Made by a program: the position numbers and the translations under genes
Part shown: positions 34,869 to 43,113 of the stretch, in pieces
How the letters are laid out: each line of letters starts with the position of its first letter
Position numbering within the stretch: the first letter of the stretch is position 1
From: Pantoea sp. Cy-639
GTDB lineage: Bacteria > Pseudomonadota > Gammaproteobacteria > Pseudomonadales > Pseudomonadaceae
Assembly: GCF_011752525.1 (NCBI RefSeq)
Contig: NZ_VWXI01000008.1
Coordinates: forward strand, 1 to 64,000
Reading direction: 5' to 3'
DNA: 64,000 nt
The notes under the pieces: generated by a model
Told to the model about the DNA's origin: nothing
The model's input: the letters and a program-made list of their open reading frames with translations, nothing else
Databases searched by the model: none

Positions 34869-35536
34869 TCGCAGCCTGTTGAGGATGACCGGCTAGCGGG
34901 TGAAAGGGACGGTAACACGCATAAGCCCCATCGGATATGAATTGAATCGTCGGCAGGGCGGCAGCGTTAGATCGTCGATCGGGAATCGCCCGTTCTGACT
35001 TCGATCCAGCATCAGATGAGCATTGCCCAAGCGGGCTTAGCGAACATCAGCGCATGGTCGCTGAGCAGGCAATCCTGCAATGACCGCATATTGCGGGGCC
35101 CGCCAACCTTGCATGCCCAAAGACTGGGCCCCGAGGCTTGTCTGCGATGGACGTGCAGCCGTTCGAAGTGCCTTTGCACCAGCACCAATCTGCAACTCCT
35201 TCCTGTTGGCTTGCCGACTAATGCTGGTGATAGCGTTGAAACGCCTAGGTATTGACCGGGTAGATCGTGTCCGCACTACGGTCTGTTGAGATTCGCTTTC
35301 CTACTCACCCACTCTGTGATGAAGTTCTGGAATGATCAGGCTCGTACCTACTGACGTCCGATAGGTAAAAATGGAACCCTGCTGCCTGGGGAAATCAAGC
35401 GATCCAGTCCGTAGAAATGCGTAATGGCGACGAAACTCAACTGAGCGCTAGGGATGGCGACCAGCAGTCGATGCGAGCTTGGAGAGTCTCCAGAAATCCC
35501 GGGGCGGTCACATTACCGAAAGCGCTGATCATCTTC
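34869..35536. other. 668-bp gap without a supportable gene
   Basis: Several short frames exist on both strands, but none has a ribosome binding site and a convincing protein. The stretch is probably decayed DNA between the unknown gene pair and the integrase-arm-like repeat. Confidence 0.5.
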
Positions 35537-35672
35537 GGTTGGGGGCATCATTTTCAAACCAGCCAAAAGCATGCCCTCAAATATGCCCCGAATGTTGCAA
35601 TTAGCTGGAAGTAAATAGCTATTCGAGGCTAGAGAAACGCAGAAATGATCAGCTAACAAGCATGCGCGAAGC
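35537..35672 (+). repeat. integrase-arm-like repeat, copy A
   Basis: About 136 bp related to 43114-43248 (copy B): shared blocks include TGGGGGCATC, TTTTCAAACCA, GCATGCCCTCA, GCTGGAAGT and AAATGATCAGCTAA. It contains several spaced ATGCCCC-type motifs in both orientations, as found at integrase arm sites. The IS5 element begins 5 bp after it and may have removed its right end. Confidence 0.55.
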
Positions 35673-35677
35673 CCCTA

Positions 35678-36624
35678 GGTTCTGTCTGAAATTCGGAGAA
35701 ACCCAACTCCCGAGCCACGAACGCTGAGATTTTGTAAGGTTTTAAGCCATCTATGGAAAGGAATCCTGTGATGGCTAAGCGCTACGAACTTTCGGATGAA
35801 GCATGGGATGTGGTTGCGGATCTCTTCACCCCAACCCACACCAGAGGCAGACCGCGAGCAAGTGATCGCCTGATGCTCGATGGCGTGCTGTGGTTGTTGC
35901 GCTCAGGCGCTGCCTGGCGTGACATGCCCGAGTGTTTTGGGCCTTGGCGGACGGTGTATCACCGATTCCGAGTTTGGCGAAATCGGGGAACATTTGATCA
36001 GATGCTCAAGCGGTTACACCTCAAGCTCAATGATCAAGGGCTCATTGACCTGCAGACCTGGATGATCGATTCAACTGCTGTTCGTGCTACCCGCGCTTCA
36101 GCAGGTGCAGGTAAAAAAGGGGCCATGATGAACCCGCCGATCACGCTCTAGGCCGCAGTCGCGGTGGCCTCACCACCAAGATTCATATGCTCTGCGACGC
36201 CAACGGCGTACCACTGCGCTTTCTCCTTTCTGGCGGTCAAGCCAGCGATATTAGCTACGCGCAGCCATTGCTGGACGATGTCTGCATCCCGACGAGCAAA
36301 CGTGGGCGACCTCGCAAGCGCTGCCGCTGGCTTTTGGCCGACAAGGGCTACGACGCTGATGCGCTGCGGCGTTTTTGTGACCGGTATCGCATGCAACCGG
36401 TTATTCCTTTGCGTTCGATGAAGCGTAAACCCAAGCCTGGGCTATCCCGACTGTTTGATCGTCCCAAGTACCGCCAGCGTAATGTGATCGAGCGTATGTT
36501 CGGTTGGCTGAAAGAGAACCGCCGAATCGTGACTCGTTTCGACAAGCTCGCAAAAAGTTATGGCGCGATGGTCTCGCTGGCTTGTGTCATGCGGTGTCTA
36601 CGACACCTTTCTTCAGACAGAACC
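35678..36624 (+). mobile_element. IS5-family (IS427-group) insertion sequence, 947 bp
   Basis: Inverted repeats GGTTCTGTCTGAA (35678-35690) and TTCAGACAGAACC (36612-36624) with TA duplicated at 35676-35677 and 36625-36626. Inside are two overlapping transposase frames joined by a -1 shift. Size, ends, TA target and two-frame layout fit the IS427 group of IS5. It has cut the 3' end of a minus-strand gene on its right. Confidence 0.9.
35771..36151 (+). CDS. IS5-family transposase, first frame (orfA)
   Basis: 126 aa starting MAKRYELSDEAWDVV with AAGGAATCC upstream. It holds the DUF4096-type N-terminal domain (GRPRASDRLMLDGVLWLLRSG) and the first catalytic Asp in TWMIDSTAVRA. The run AAAAAAGGGG at 36113-36122 near the end is the likely slippage site for a -1 shift into orfB. 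Confidence 0.85.
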   Translation: MAKRYELSDEAWDVVADLFTPTHTRGRPRASDRLMLDGVLWLLRSGAAWRDMPECFGPWRTVYHRFRVWRNRGTFDQMLKRLHLKLNDQGLIDLQTWMIDSTAVRATRASAGAGKKGAMMNPPITL

Positions 36625-36627
36625 TAG
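36115..36627 (+). CDS. IS5-family transposase, second frame (orfB, via -1 frameshift)
   Basis: Open from just after a TAA at 36112; read as the -1 continuation of orfA it gives GHDEPADHALGRSRGGLTTKIH, then GYDADALR (second catalytic Asp) and ERMFGWLKENRR (Glu), completing the DDE triad. About 170 residues. The stop codon TAG (36625-36627) is made of the TA target duplication plus one flanking base, so it lies outside the element. Confidence 0.8.
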   Translation, partial: KRGHDEPADHALGRSRGGLTTKIHMLCDANGVPLRFLLSGGQASDISYAQPLLDDVCIPTSKRGRPRKRCRWLLADKGYDADALRRFCDRYRMQPVIPLRSMKRKPKPGLSRLFDRPKYRQRNVIERMFGWLKENRRIVTRFDKLAKSYGAMVSLACVMRCLRHLSSDRT

Positions 36628-36801
36628 AACCAGCATTTCGTACAGCTTATCGCGGGTCACCGCTTGTAGTTGCAGAGGGGGAGGCGCTTTCGCGGCAATA
36701 TCGAAGAGCGCGCCCACAGCTTTGACCAAGTCAGGTGCTGCCGGTTGGTTCTTCTTATTTTTCTTGGTGCTTGCCGCCAGGGGTGATGGAGTCGTACTCA
36801 T
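36613..36801 (-). pseudogene. small unknown gene truncated by the IS5 element
   Basis: Starts at an ATG overlapping the upstream stop (ATGA at 36798-36801). Lys/Ala-rich N-terminus (STKKNKKNQPAAPDLVKAVG), then LYEMLVLGS, after which the reading enters the IS end and stops within a few codons. The true C-terminus has been lost. Family unknown. Confidence 0.5.
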
Positions 36802-37022
36802 AAATCCTCGTTGGTCTCTCGTGGGAGAAATTTGAGCAACGCTTCCCGTAACGCAATTTGCTGCTTCGTCGGGCGCCGTCCAAGGTTATGTCGTAGGTTG
36901 GTTTTTCGGTTGCCGACGCGCATATGCATTGACTCGACCTGCTGGTCGCGTGCGAGCAACTCGTTGAGTTCGCGGCGAACTGCCTGTTCGGTTCCGCTGT
37001 TCACCGGAAAAGCCAGCACCAT
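36798..37022 (-). CDS. unknown small protein, possibly the 3' part of a frameshifted gene
   Basis: 74 aa from the ATG at 37022 (MVLAFPVNSGTEQAVRRELN...), basic and helical. The frame is open and looks coding well upstream of that ATG (RSETKERFEEALSLLMVLAF), where it overlaps the end of the next gene in another frame. This suggests one original protein of about 150 aa broken by a -1 frameshift near 37090. Not recognised. Confidence 0.45.
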   Translation of the reverse strand: MVLAFPVNSGTEQAVRRELNELLARDQQVESMHMRVGNRKTNLRHNLGRRPTKQQIALREALLKFLPRETNEDL

Positions 37023-37267
37023 CAGTAACGACAGGGCCTCTTCAAATCGCTCTTTGGTCTCGCTGCGCCTGCGGCTTCCGCGTAGCCGCTGCTTGACCTA
37101 TTACGCTGTGGCTCCTCTCCAAGGGGCTCACCAGGCTCGACTGGCGCGCTGAGCTTCGCCAGCTCCATGAACTGGTGCACCAATGGTCCCTCATACGTGC
37201 AAGCTCGTCGATGTATCTCGCGAAGTGCCTGTTCCAGGTCGTCCTCACCTCGTAATGTGATCTGCAT
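37022..37267 (-). CDS. unknown small protein, possibly the 5' part of a frameshifted gene
   Basis: 81 aa with a very good ribosome binding site (GGAGGAAAC before ATG). The N-terminal half (MQITLRGEDDLEQALREIHR) looks like a genuine protein. The last ~25 residues are low-complexity and look out of frame, while the -1 frame there continues smoothly into the gene at 36798. No family recognised. Confidence 0.45.
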   Translation of the reverse strand: MQITLRGEDDLEQALREIHRRACTYEGPLVHQFMELAKLSAPVEPGEPLGEEPQRNRSSSGYAEAAGAARPKSDLKRPCRY

Positions 37268-37395
37268 GTTTCCTCCATGATTGTTTCAGTGTCGTGGGTC
37301 AGACAGCTATGCCGTATTTTTTCAGAGACGATTGTGCGACCTTGACTCATCCACTGATGTCTCGAACTTCTGTCCTGCTGGCTCGCCAACCAGGT

Positions 37396-38340
37396 TTAAC
37401 GCAGTATCGAGTCAGACTTAGTCTCTGAAGCAGCGCTGCTGAGCAGCCAAATCAGCGCAGGGGATTGCTTGACGTGTTCTGCCATGGTTGTCATTGCAAC
37501 CTTGAGAGGCGGAATAGTCGACACCACGACATCGTAATTCTCAGCAGGCTGTAAACGAACGCCAATGATGACACTTTTGTCTTCTTGTTCGCGGGCGTAA
37601 GCAATAAAGCCATTCTCCAACGGATGCACATATTCTCCAGTCCGCACGTCGGGATAGTTTGGGGCCTTGTGGAAATCACTTCGTAGTGCAATGACTTTGG
37701 TCACGGCCTTGAAGGCCGGGCTGAAGTTGTCGGTAAGGTAGTCGTAGCTCATGGCAAATAGCACGCTAATGATAAGAGCCCCTGCGCCATGGAACATGAT
37801 CATACTGCGCGATTGCTTGAACTTAGCCTGAAAGCCGAGGAGCGCGGCCAAGCGGGTCATATGTTGCCAGGCTGCTTCGAATGGCAGGCTGATCATCGCG
37901 ATGACCATGATCAGCATTGCTGTCAGACCAAGGAGTATTGCCACCACAAGCAGCCACGATGGAATGTAAAACAGCAACGCGAGAAAGCCGACTGTCAGAT
38001 CAAAACTTTGAGGGGGCAGCCCTAACGTCTCGGCAACCGCGAAACGCGCGCATGCTGTGGATATCAGCAGTGCAAGCAGATGCATAATGATGATGGGCGT
38101 TTTGGCGAATGGCTTATCCCATGCTGTATGGAGCCAGCGGGCGAAAGGGATGCACCAGGCAATGAATCCGCAGATTATCAATGCAGCCGCGACCGTCGTC
38201 CCGATGGTAAGCGCGGATATGCCCGTATATTGGGAAGCTGCAATCGTGATGAGGTACGTAACTACCGAGGCGAGATAGAACCGTTGGGATACGGAATATT
38301 GCTGGAATTTGGCGAGCAGTTTTGCTTTCAGAGCTATCAT
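37396..38340 (-). CDS. multi-span membrane protein of unknown function
   Basis: 314 aa with about five or six hydrophobic helices in the first 210 residues (for example LTVGFLALLFYIPSWLLVVAI) and a soluble C-terminal ~100-residue domain (TGEYVHPLENGFIAYAREQE). AAGGA precedes the ATG, which overlaps the stop of the 39-aa frame upstream (ATGA). No homologue recognised. It is in the same direction as the hxs operon and may belong to the same long transcript. Confidence 0.65.
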   Translation of the reverse strand: MIALKAKLLAKFQQYSVSQRFYLASVVTYLITIAASQYTGISALTIGTTVAAALIICGFIAWCIPFARWLHTAWDKPFAKTPIIIMHLLALLISTACARFAVAETLGLPPQSFDLTVGFLALLFYIPSWLLVVAILLGLTAMLIMVIAMISLPFEAAWQHMTRLAALLGFQAKFKQSRSMIMFHGAGALIISVLFAMSYDYLTDNFSPAFKAVTKVIALRSDFHKAPNYPDVRTGEYVHPLENGFIAYAREQEDKSVIIGVRLQPAENYDVVVSTIPPLKVAMTTMAEHVKQSPALIWLLSSAASETKSDSILR

Positions 38341-38456
38341 TTTTCATCCTTGAACTTCTTTTCAGTGCTTCTAAATCCATGCGGATAGCAATGCTTGGCC
38401 GCCTTGATGTACGTCTTGTTCTGCCATTTGAGGTGGATGACCTCGTGGCGGCCCAT
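38337..38456 (-). CDS. 39-aa basic small protein coupled to the membrane protein
   Basis: A 39-codon frame (starts MGRHEVIHLKWQNKTYIKAA, ends FRSTEKKFKDEK) rich in Lys and His. Its TGA overlaps the ATG of the 314-aa gene, and it starts 25 bp after the preceding gene. The tight spacing on both sides makes it a credible small gene. Function unknown. Confidence 0.45.
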   Translation of the reverse strand: MGRHEVIHLKWQNKTYIKAAKHCYPHGFRSTEKKFKDEK

Positions 38457-38480
38457 CAAACCCCCACGAGTTCAGCTTAT

Positions 38481-38786
38481 TTATGTGGGCACGAATGACG
38501 AATCAATCGGCTGGCAGACAATTCGCCACATCCCGCGTACGCCGTCTTCGACCCAAGTGCCTTCCAGCACATTCGAGCCTTCGAAGCGGTGCAGCGTTGC
38601 TCTGCCGTCGAAGCCTTCTGCTTGCAGTTCGTAATGCCCCAGGCCTTTTGCCTGGCCTCGGTATTGCCAGGTCTGCCCCGCGTCGTCATAGGAGACGGTG
38701 ATAAACTCGATGTCGATCGTAACCTTGCAGGGTTGATCAAACGACGCGGCACTGCTGGGGCGAAAGGTGTCCATTTTGGCGTACAT
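38481..38786 (-). CDS. 101-aa protein of unknown function
   Basis: Soluble, beta-rich protein (KVTIDIEFITVSYDDAGQTW, HYELQAEGFDGRATLHRFEG, MWRIVCQ) of a lipocalin-like or immunoglobulin-like pattern, without signal peptide. AAGGA stands 7 nt before the ATG. It lies between the amber-interrupted gene and the 39-aa frame on the same strand. No family assigned. Confidence 0.55.
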   Translation of the reverse strand: MYAKMDTFRPSSAASFDQPCKVTIDIEFITVSYDDAGQTWQYRGQAKGLGHYELQAEGFDGRATLHRFEGSNVLEGTWVEDGVRGMWRIVCQPIDSSFVPT

Positions 38787-38818
38787 GTTGGCGTCCTTGT
38801 AAAGATATCAGGAGCTGT

Positions 38819-39232
38819 TCAGGGCAGCAGCCAAGTGCTGTTTGGGGTGGTGGACCGGATGCCGACTGCCTGGCACTGCTCCAGAATCGGCAGAATGTAG
38901 GTGATGTTGGTACGCCCCGGCTTGCCTTCTGCTCTGTAACGAGCCGCCTAGCAAAGTGGGCCGGCTTTTTCGTAGGTATGGTTAGAGCTGATTTCCACAG
39001 CTTGTGCTTGGCCGAAATGATTGTTACCGGCTAGGTAGTCCAACGTTTGCTGGAAAGCTGCTCGAGTCAGCGCCAACTGCGAGTCTTCCGACCCGGTTTC
39101 AATCACAACGCGATTTGCATCAACGGTCGTGATTCGGAAACGGGCGCTACGCGACGGTGTTTGCAGTTCCTTGCCTTGCAGGCGGCTGATCAATGCCCAG
39201 AGAGTGTTGTCGACTTGAATGATGTGCTACAT
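38819..39232 (-). pseudogene. winged-helix-like protein gene with two in-frame amber codons
   Basis: A good ribosome binding site (AAGGAAA) precedes ATG at 39232, followed at once by TAG, then a clean frame (HIIQVDNTLWALISRLQGKE ... YEKAGPLC), a second TAG at 38948-38950, and a further in-frame ~43 residues (AARYRAEGKPGRTNITYILP ... PNSTWLLP) to TGA at 38819. Both stops sit where CAG (Gln) would fit, so two C-to-T changes are the simplest reading. The 137-residue product resembles small DNA-binding modules ending in YILPILxxxxxxG-PNTxWL. A TTG at 39193 could still start a partial product. Confidence 0.65.
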
Positions 39233-39283
39233 GGGATAATTTCCTTCGTTACTGAACGGACGCTAGCTTTAACCTGAAGCGAT

Positions 39284-39892
39284 TTATGGAATCTTGATAC
39301 CCAACGCATTCAGCGATGGCGTATCCATCCGGCCATTCACGGTCAGCCCACTGTCCATCTGAAAGGCCATCAACGCACCTCGTGTCGCCTTGCCCATCAC
39401 CCCATCAATGGTGCCTTGGTAATACTGGCGCACCATCAGCGCGGTCTGCACACGGGTGACCAGGTTGCTTTTCTGCTCATTGGTCGCGCGGCTCTTTGAA
39501 GTGCTCGAACTTGTCCCACTGGTAGTGCCAGACGACTGATAAAGGCTGTTGCTGCTTGAGGTGCTGCTCGAAGCACTCGGCGCGCTGTAGCTTCGGGTAC
39601 TGGTAGCGGCTGGGCTGTAGTAGCGAGGTGCGCTATAGCCACCCGAGCCGCTGTAGTGAGAACTGTGCGAACTGTGGGACCGGTGTGAACTGTGCGAGCG
39701 ATGTGCCGCATAGATGTTGACGGTGTCTGGCGCATTGAGCGTATCGGCAAATACCGGGGGCTGTAGCTTGTCGTTGGGTTGCCAGTTCGCATCGGCGAGC
39801 GACAGATGGCCCGCCTGTGCCAGGGTGGTACCTGCCATTGGCAGCAAGCTGATCCCACTGATCAGGACTTTCCAGCGGTCGAGCAATTTCAC
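39284..39892 (-). CDS. hxsA: HxsA, His-Xaa-Ser repeat protein with peptidoglycan-binding domain
   Basis: 202 aa. Signal peptide (LISGISLLPMAGTTLAQA), then six contiguous His-Xaa-Ser units at residues 64-81 (HRS HSS HRS HSS HSS HYS), a Ser/Thr/Tyr-rich linker to about 140, and a C-terminal PG_binding_1 domain (VQTALMVRQYYQGTIDGVMG ... GLTVNGRMDTPSLNALGI). It is the presumed substrate of the two radical-SAM proteins HxsB and HxsC. GTG start overlapping the hxsC stop (GTGA). The modification and role are not known. Confidence 0.9.
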   Translation of the reverse strand: MKLLDRWKVLISGISLLPMAGTTLAQAGHLSLADANWQPNDKLQPPVFADTLNAPDTVNIYAAHRSHSSHRSHSSHSSHYSGSGGYSAPRYYSPAATSTRSYSAPSASSSTSSSNSLYQSSGTTSGTSSSTSKSRATNEQKSNLVTRVQTALMVRQYYQGTIDGVMGKATRGALMAFQMDSGLTVNGRMDTPSLNALGIKIP

Positions 39893-41124
39893 TGTGCACT
39901 CCTTGCATAGGCACTAAAGGCCGCGGTCGATAGTAGTTGTACGCCGCGGCTCTGCCAGCGGTCGGTGTGGGATTTGAAGAAACCAGAGCAATATTTGACG
40001 GCAGCGCATTGCTGGCAGGTATCGATGAACAGGTTCTTCCAGTCCGAGATGCTTTGGCGGGCGAAACGCGAGAGGTGGGTCGGGATCAGGCACAGAGGCA
40101 AGTTGTAGATCGAAACTGGCACTCCGCGGTTGAACAGAAAATACACGGCCTGGCTCAATGACTCCTGATAGTCCAACGGGTCAATCCACAGTTCTTCGTA
40201 GTTCTTCCTGGCCAGGCCGGTACTTTCGATACCCATCAGCGCAACATGCCGCACGAATGGCAGGTTCCTGAACACATAGTGGGCGAGCTCTGGCAAGCGT
40301 GGCGTGGTCAGGCGATTGAGCACCACGCGTATTTCGATGATCTGGTTGGCACGCGCCAGGTTGTAAAGGCCTTGCAGGGTTTCGCTGAACGCGCCTGGAG
40401 CCTGCACCACACGGTCATGGTCTTCGGCATTGTCGGCATACAGCGGGATGCCCCAGCTCAACTGAGGATGGCTGATGGCAGAGAGCGCTGCGATCCAGCT
40501 CGGGTCTTGGAACAGACGCCCGTTGCTGAGCACATGAATGGATTTCTGCGGCAAAACGGCTTTGCACTTGGCCAGGATTTCGAGCAGGCCGTCGCGATAA
40601 AGCGTTGGTTCTCCGCCGCTGATTCCGAGATTTTCCTCGCCCGGGTCCATCAGGTCGATCAGCCGTAGGTTCTCCTCGATGTGCCAACGATCATCGATAT
40701 CTTTGGGCGGCTGCGAGCACATCAGACAGAGGCTGTTGCAACGATCGGTCATGAACAGCAGGTTGCTGTCTGAGCCTCGTCGATAGAGCACTCGCACCAA
40801 CGCGTTGCCTGGTGTGATGGCAATGACATCGCCAGGCTGCACGACATCCGCATCTTTGGGGGTGTGCAGGTATGGCCGCGCGCTGTCGAAGTCGCCGATC
40901 AATGGCTCCGGGATCAGGAATCCACCCACTGGTAATGAGAGCAGATGCGGGCTCCGTAGCCGTTCTTCGTTTGGCAGCCAAAGCAGCAGGTCACCGAACT
41001 CAGCGCTTCCGGCACAAACAGCCAGGCCTTGTTCGATGAACTCATCCAGTGTGATGACCTTGAGCAGTTTCGGCTCATTCAGGTGATGGATTTCGAAGTG
41101 GGTATCTTTGCGCAGCATCGCCAT
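39889..41124 (-). CDS. hxsC: HxsC, radical-SAM protein of the His-Xaa-Ser system
   Basis: 411 aa. Radical-SAM cluster motif CNSLCLMC (Cys 129, 133, 136), GISGGEPTLYRDGLLEIL for SAM binding, and a C-terminal cysteine-rich segment (CQQCAAVKYC, about 370-379) like a short SPASM/auxiliary cluster. ATG at 41124 overlaps the hxsB stop (TGATG). Acts in the cytoplasm, presumably on HxsA before export. Second of two radical-SAM proteins in the operon. Confidence 0.9.
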   Translation of the reverse strand: MAMLRKDTHFEIHHLNEPKLLKVITLDEFIEQGLAVCAGSAEFGDLLLWLPNEERLRSPHLLSLPVGGFLIPEPLIGDFDSARPYLHTPKDADVVQPGDVIAITPGNALVRVLYRRGSDSNLLFMTDRCNSLCLMCSQPPKDIDDRWHIEENLRLIDLMDPGEENLGISGGEPTLYRDGLLEILAKCKAVLPQKSIHVLSNGRLFQDPSWIAALSAISHPQLSWGIPLYADNAEDHDRVVQAPGAFSETLQGLYNLARANQIIEIRVVLNRLTTPRLPELAHYVFRNLPFVRHVALMGIESTGLARKNYEELWIDPLDYQESLSQAVYFLFNRGVPVSIYNLPLCLIPTHLSRFARQSISDWKNLFIDTCQQCAAVKYCSGFFKSHTDRWQSRGVQLLSTAAFSAYARSAQ

Positions 41125-42611
41125 CAGCCTCTGTAACCCGGGAACCGGACATCGCTGTAAGAGCGCCTGTTCAACCAAGACAGCAGCACCCTCTGCACGT
41201 TGTCGTCGCCATCGCAAAGCAGGCCGAAAAGATGCTTCAGCAGCCCCATATTCTTCTTGCAGAAGCTGCTGAACACTCGGTGTCCGATCGGGTCAGCTTG
41301 GCGGGCATAGTGTTCGACGGGGTCAGCACCACAGTACGGGACAAGTGCGCAATCGGAGCAGCCCGGCAGCGCCTCTGCTACACCACTGGTGAGCAACGCC
41401 TTCATAACGGGCGATGCGAGTAGTTCAGACAAGGGTTGCTGCACGGTGCCGAGTCTCAAGCCGTCTTCACCCATCTCCAGCAACATTCGGGCTTCGTCCG
41501 AGGGATAGACGTAACCGTCATAGTTGTAGACCAGCGCCGCAGTGCCTGCACCAGCGGGGGAGCGCAGGTCTACATAGCCGGAGGAGAAGGGTGTCAGGAT
41601 ATTCTTCAGCAACAAGCTTGCATAACTCTCTGAGAGGTAGACGCCCTGTTGGTTGATATGCAGCAAATAGGCCAGTGCCTTCTTGTAGAAGGCCAGGTAT
41701 CGCTCAATAGGGTAATCAAGTCGATGGGCACTCTTGGTGGCAAACCCATAAGGGCTCAGAGGCCGAAGTGAGATGCTGGAGAAGCCCTGGCTTACATACT
41801 CATTGATGATCGCTTCAGGTTGTTCGAGACTTCTTGAAGTCAGCGTGGTCAGCGCGGAAACTGCATCATGGCCAAGGCGCTCACGGACCCACTGGATGCC
41901 TTTTACAGTGCGTTCGTAGGAGTCTCGTGACGGGGTAGGGCGGTTGGCATTGTGCAAGGGCTCCGGCCCATCGAGAGAAGTCGAAAACTGGATGCGGTTT
42001 TGTTCAGCGAAGTCGAGTATTTCCTCCGTCAGGTGGTGCAGCGTCGTGGTGATGACGAACTGGATCTCCCGTTGTTCGACCACATTCCGTTCAACGACCC
42101 ATTCGACAATCTGCCGGACGCGCTCGAAGGCCAGAAGCGGCTCGCCACCCTGAAACTCCACAGTCAGGGCGGGAGCGTTCGATTCGAACAGGCGATCGAC
42201 CGCCGCCTGAGCATCCGCCTCCGACAGGTCGTGGCCGGATCCTCCCAGAGGGGCCCGCGACACCTGGCAGTACTGGCAGGTGTGGTTGCAGCGCAATGTA
42301 ACCACGAACAAGTGCAGTGCAGGACCCTGGAAGATGAAGTCCTTGCGGCTGCGATACTGGGCGGCCATTTCCGGGAACGGGTCATGGCGGCCTGGTTCGT
42401 AGATGAAGTGGCGGGCCAGCAGGTCCTTGTAAAAAGGCGTACCTGCTTGAACGTCGAAGTAACTGAGGGCTCGTAATTGCGCGTCGTTCACGTGCATGTA
42501 CTCACCGGTATCGGAGGTGAGTAAGATGTCACGGTCATGTCCCGTGTTTATGCGCATGAATCGAAAAGGCAGCAAGCGGTAATGCTTGGCGTCTGTCGCA
42601 ATCAGTGTCAC
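41124..42611 (-). CDS. hxsB: HxsB, radical-SAM/SPASM protein of the His-Xaa-Ser system
   Basis: 495 aa. CNHTCQYC (Cys 108, 112, 115) binds the SAM cluster; EFQGGEPLLAFE is the SAM-contact strand; a SPASM-type C-terminus carries Cys about 418, 421, 427 and 451 (CSDCALVPYCGADP ... FSSFCKKN) for auxiliary clusters. This build is shared by peptide-modifying sulfatase-maturase-like enzymes. I chose the GTG at 42611 overlapping the hxsD stop (GTGA); an ATG at 42626 is also possible. Confidence 0.9.
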   Translation of the reverse strand: MTLIATDAKHYRLLPFRFMRINTGHDRDILLTSDTGEYMHVNDAQLRALSYFDVQAGTPFYKDLLARHFIYEPGRHDPFPEMAAQYRSRKDFIFQGPALHLFVVTLRCNHTCQYCQVSRAPLGGSGHDLSEADAQAAVDRLFESNAPALTVEFQGGEPLLAFERVRQIVEWVVERNVVEQREIQFVITTTLHHLTEEILDFAEQNRIQFSTSLDGPEPLHNANRPTPSRDSYERTVKGIQWVRERLGHDAVSALTTLTSRSLEQPEAIINEYVSQGFSSISLRPLSPYGFATKSAHRLDYPIERYLAFYKKALAYLLHINQQGVYLSESYASLLLKNILTPFSSGYVDLRSPAGAGTAALVYNYDGYVYPSDEARMLLEMGEDGLRLGTVQQPLSELLASPVMKALLTSGVAEALPGCSDCALVPYCGADPVEHYARQADPIGHRVFSSFCKKNMGLLKHLFGLLCDGDDNVQRVLLSWLNRRSYSDVRFPGYRG

Positions 42612-42907
42612 TGCGAAACCCCACATCCAGCGAGCGCGGCTCGGGCCAGGACTTCGCGCAACCCTGCTGTTTCGCGGTTGATATGGTCGCGTAGGGCGAA
42701 GTCGTTCAGATGCTGGAGGATCAGCGAGTGAGCCTGCTCCGGGGAAAGCGTTAGCCTTGCTTCAGCGGGGTGGGCCGTGAGGCTTATCTGATCGATTTCA
42801 ATACCGACCTGAATCGCGACAGTGTCGGCCAAGGAATAAGCGGCGCGTTGCACCACGCTGAGCGGGTAGGCTGCGCTGTCGAGTTTCAGCGTGACTGGCC
42901 ATGTCAT
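42608..42907 (-). CDS. hxsD: HxsD, small protein of the His-Xaa-Ser system
   Basis: 99 aa, first gene of the operon, with GAAGGAAC before the ATG. Length, order and sequence (ADTVAIQVGIEIDQISLTAH ... FALRDHINRETAGLREVLAR) fit HxsD. A small protein encoded with radical-SAM peptide modifiers is often a leader-binding chaperone (RRE-like); here that role is inference. A/T-rich DNA upstream has TATGAT and CATAAT (minus strand, 42964-42978) as possible -10 elements. Confidence 0.85.
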   Translation of the reverse strand: MTWPVTLKLDSAAYPLSVVQRAAYSLADTVAIQVGIEIDQISLTAHPAEARLTLSPEQAHSLILQHLNDFALRDHINRETAGLREVLARAALAGCGVSQ

Positions 42908-43113
42908 CGGAACCGTTCCTTCAAATCCGTTGGAAACGTGTGGATTTTGCAGGTTGCCGAGGCATTATGCCATCATATTTTTTTACATTTGCACGCATTT
43001 GTTCACCGTGGTGGGTGGTGCGCTCACTACGGCTCGGCCATTGATACGGGGTAGGGACGAGGCTTCATATCTCCCTCAGTCCGCCCATCCTCATCAATAG
43101 CCTGCTTGGCCTC

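Noticed and set aside
35016..35276. Short frames on both strands in the gap before repeat A
   Set aside because: They overlap one another, lack ribosome sites and give no protein-like sequence.
39700..39900. HxS repeats taken as a short tandem DNA repeat or CRISPR-like array
   Set aside because: The repeat is an 18-residue coding stretch in hxsA with varied codons; there are no spacers or regular repeats at DNA level.
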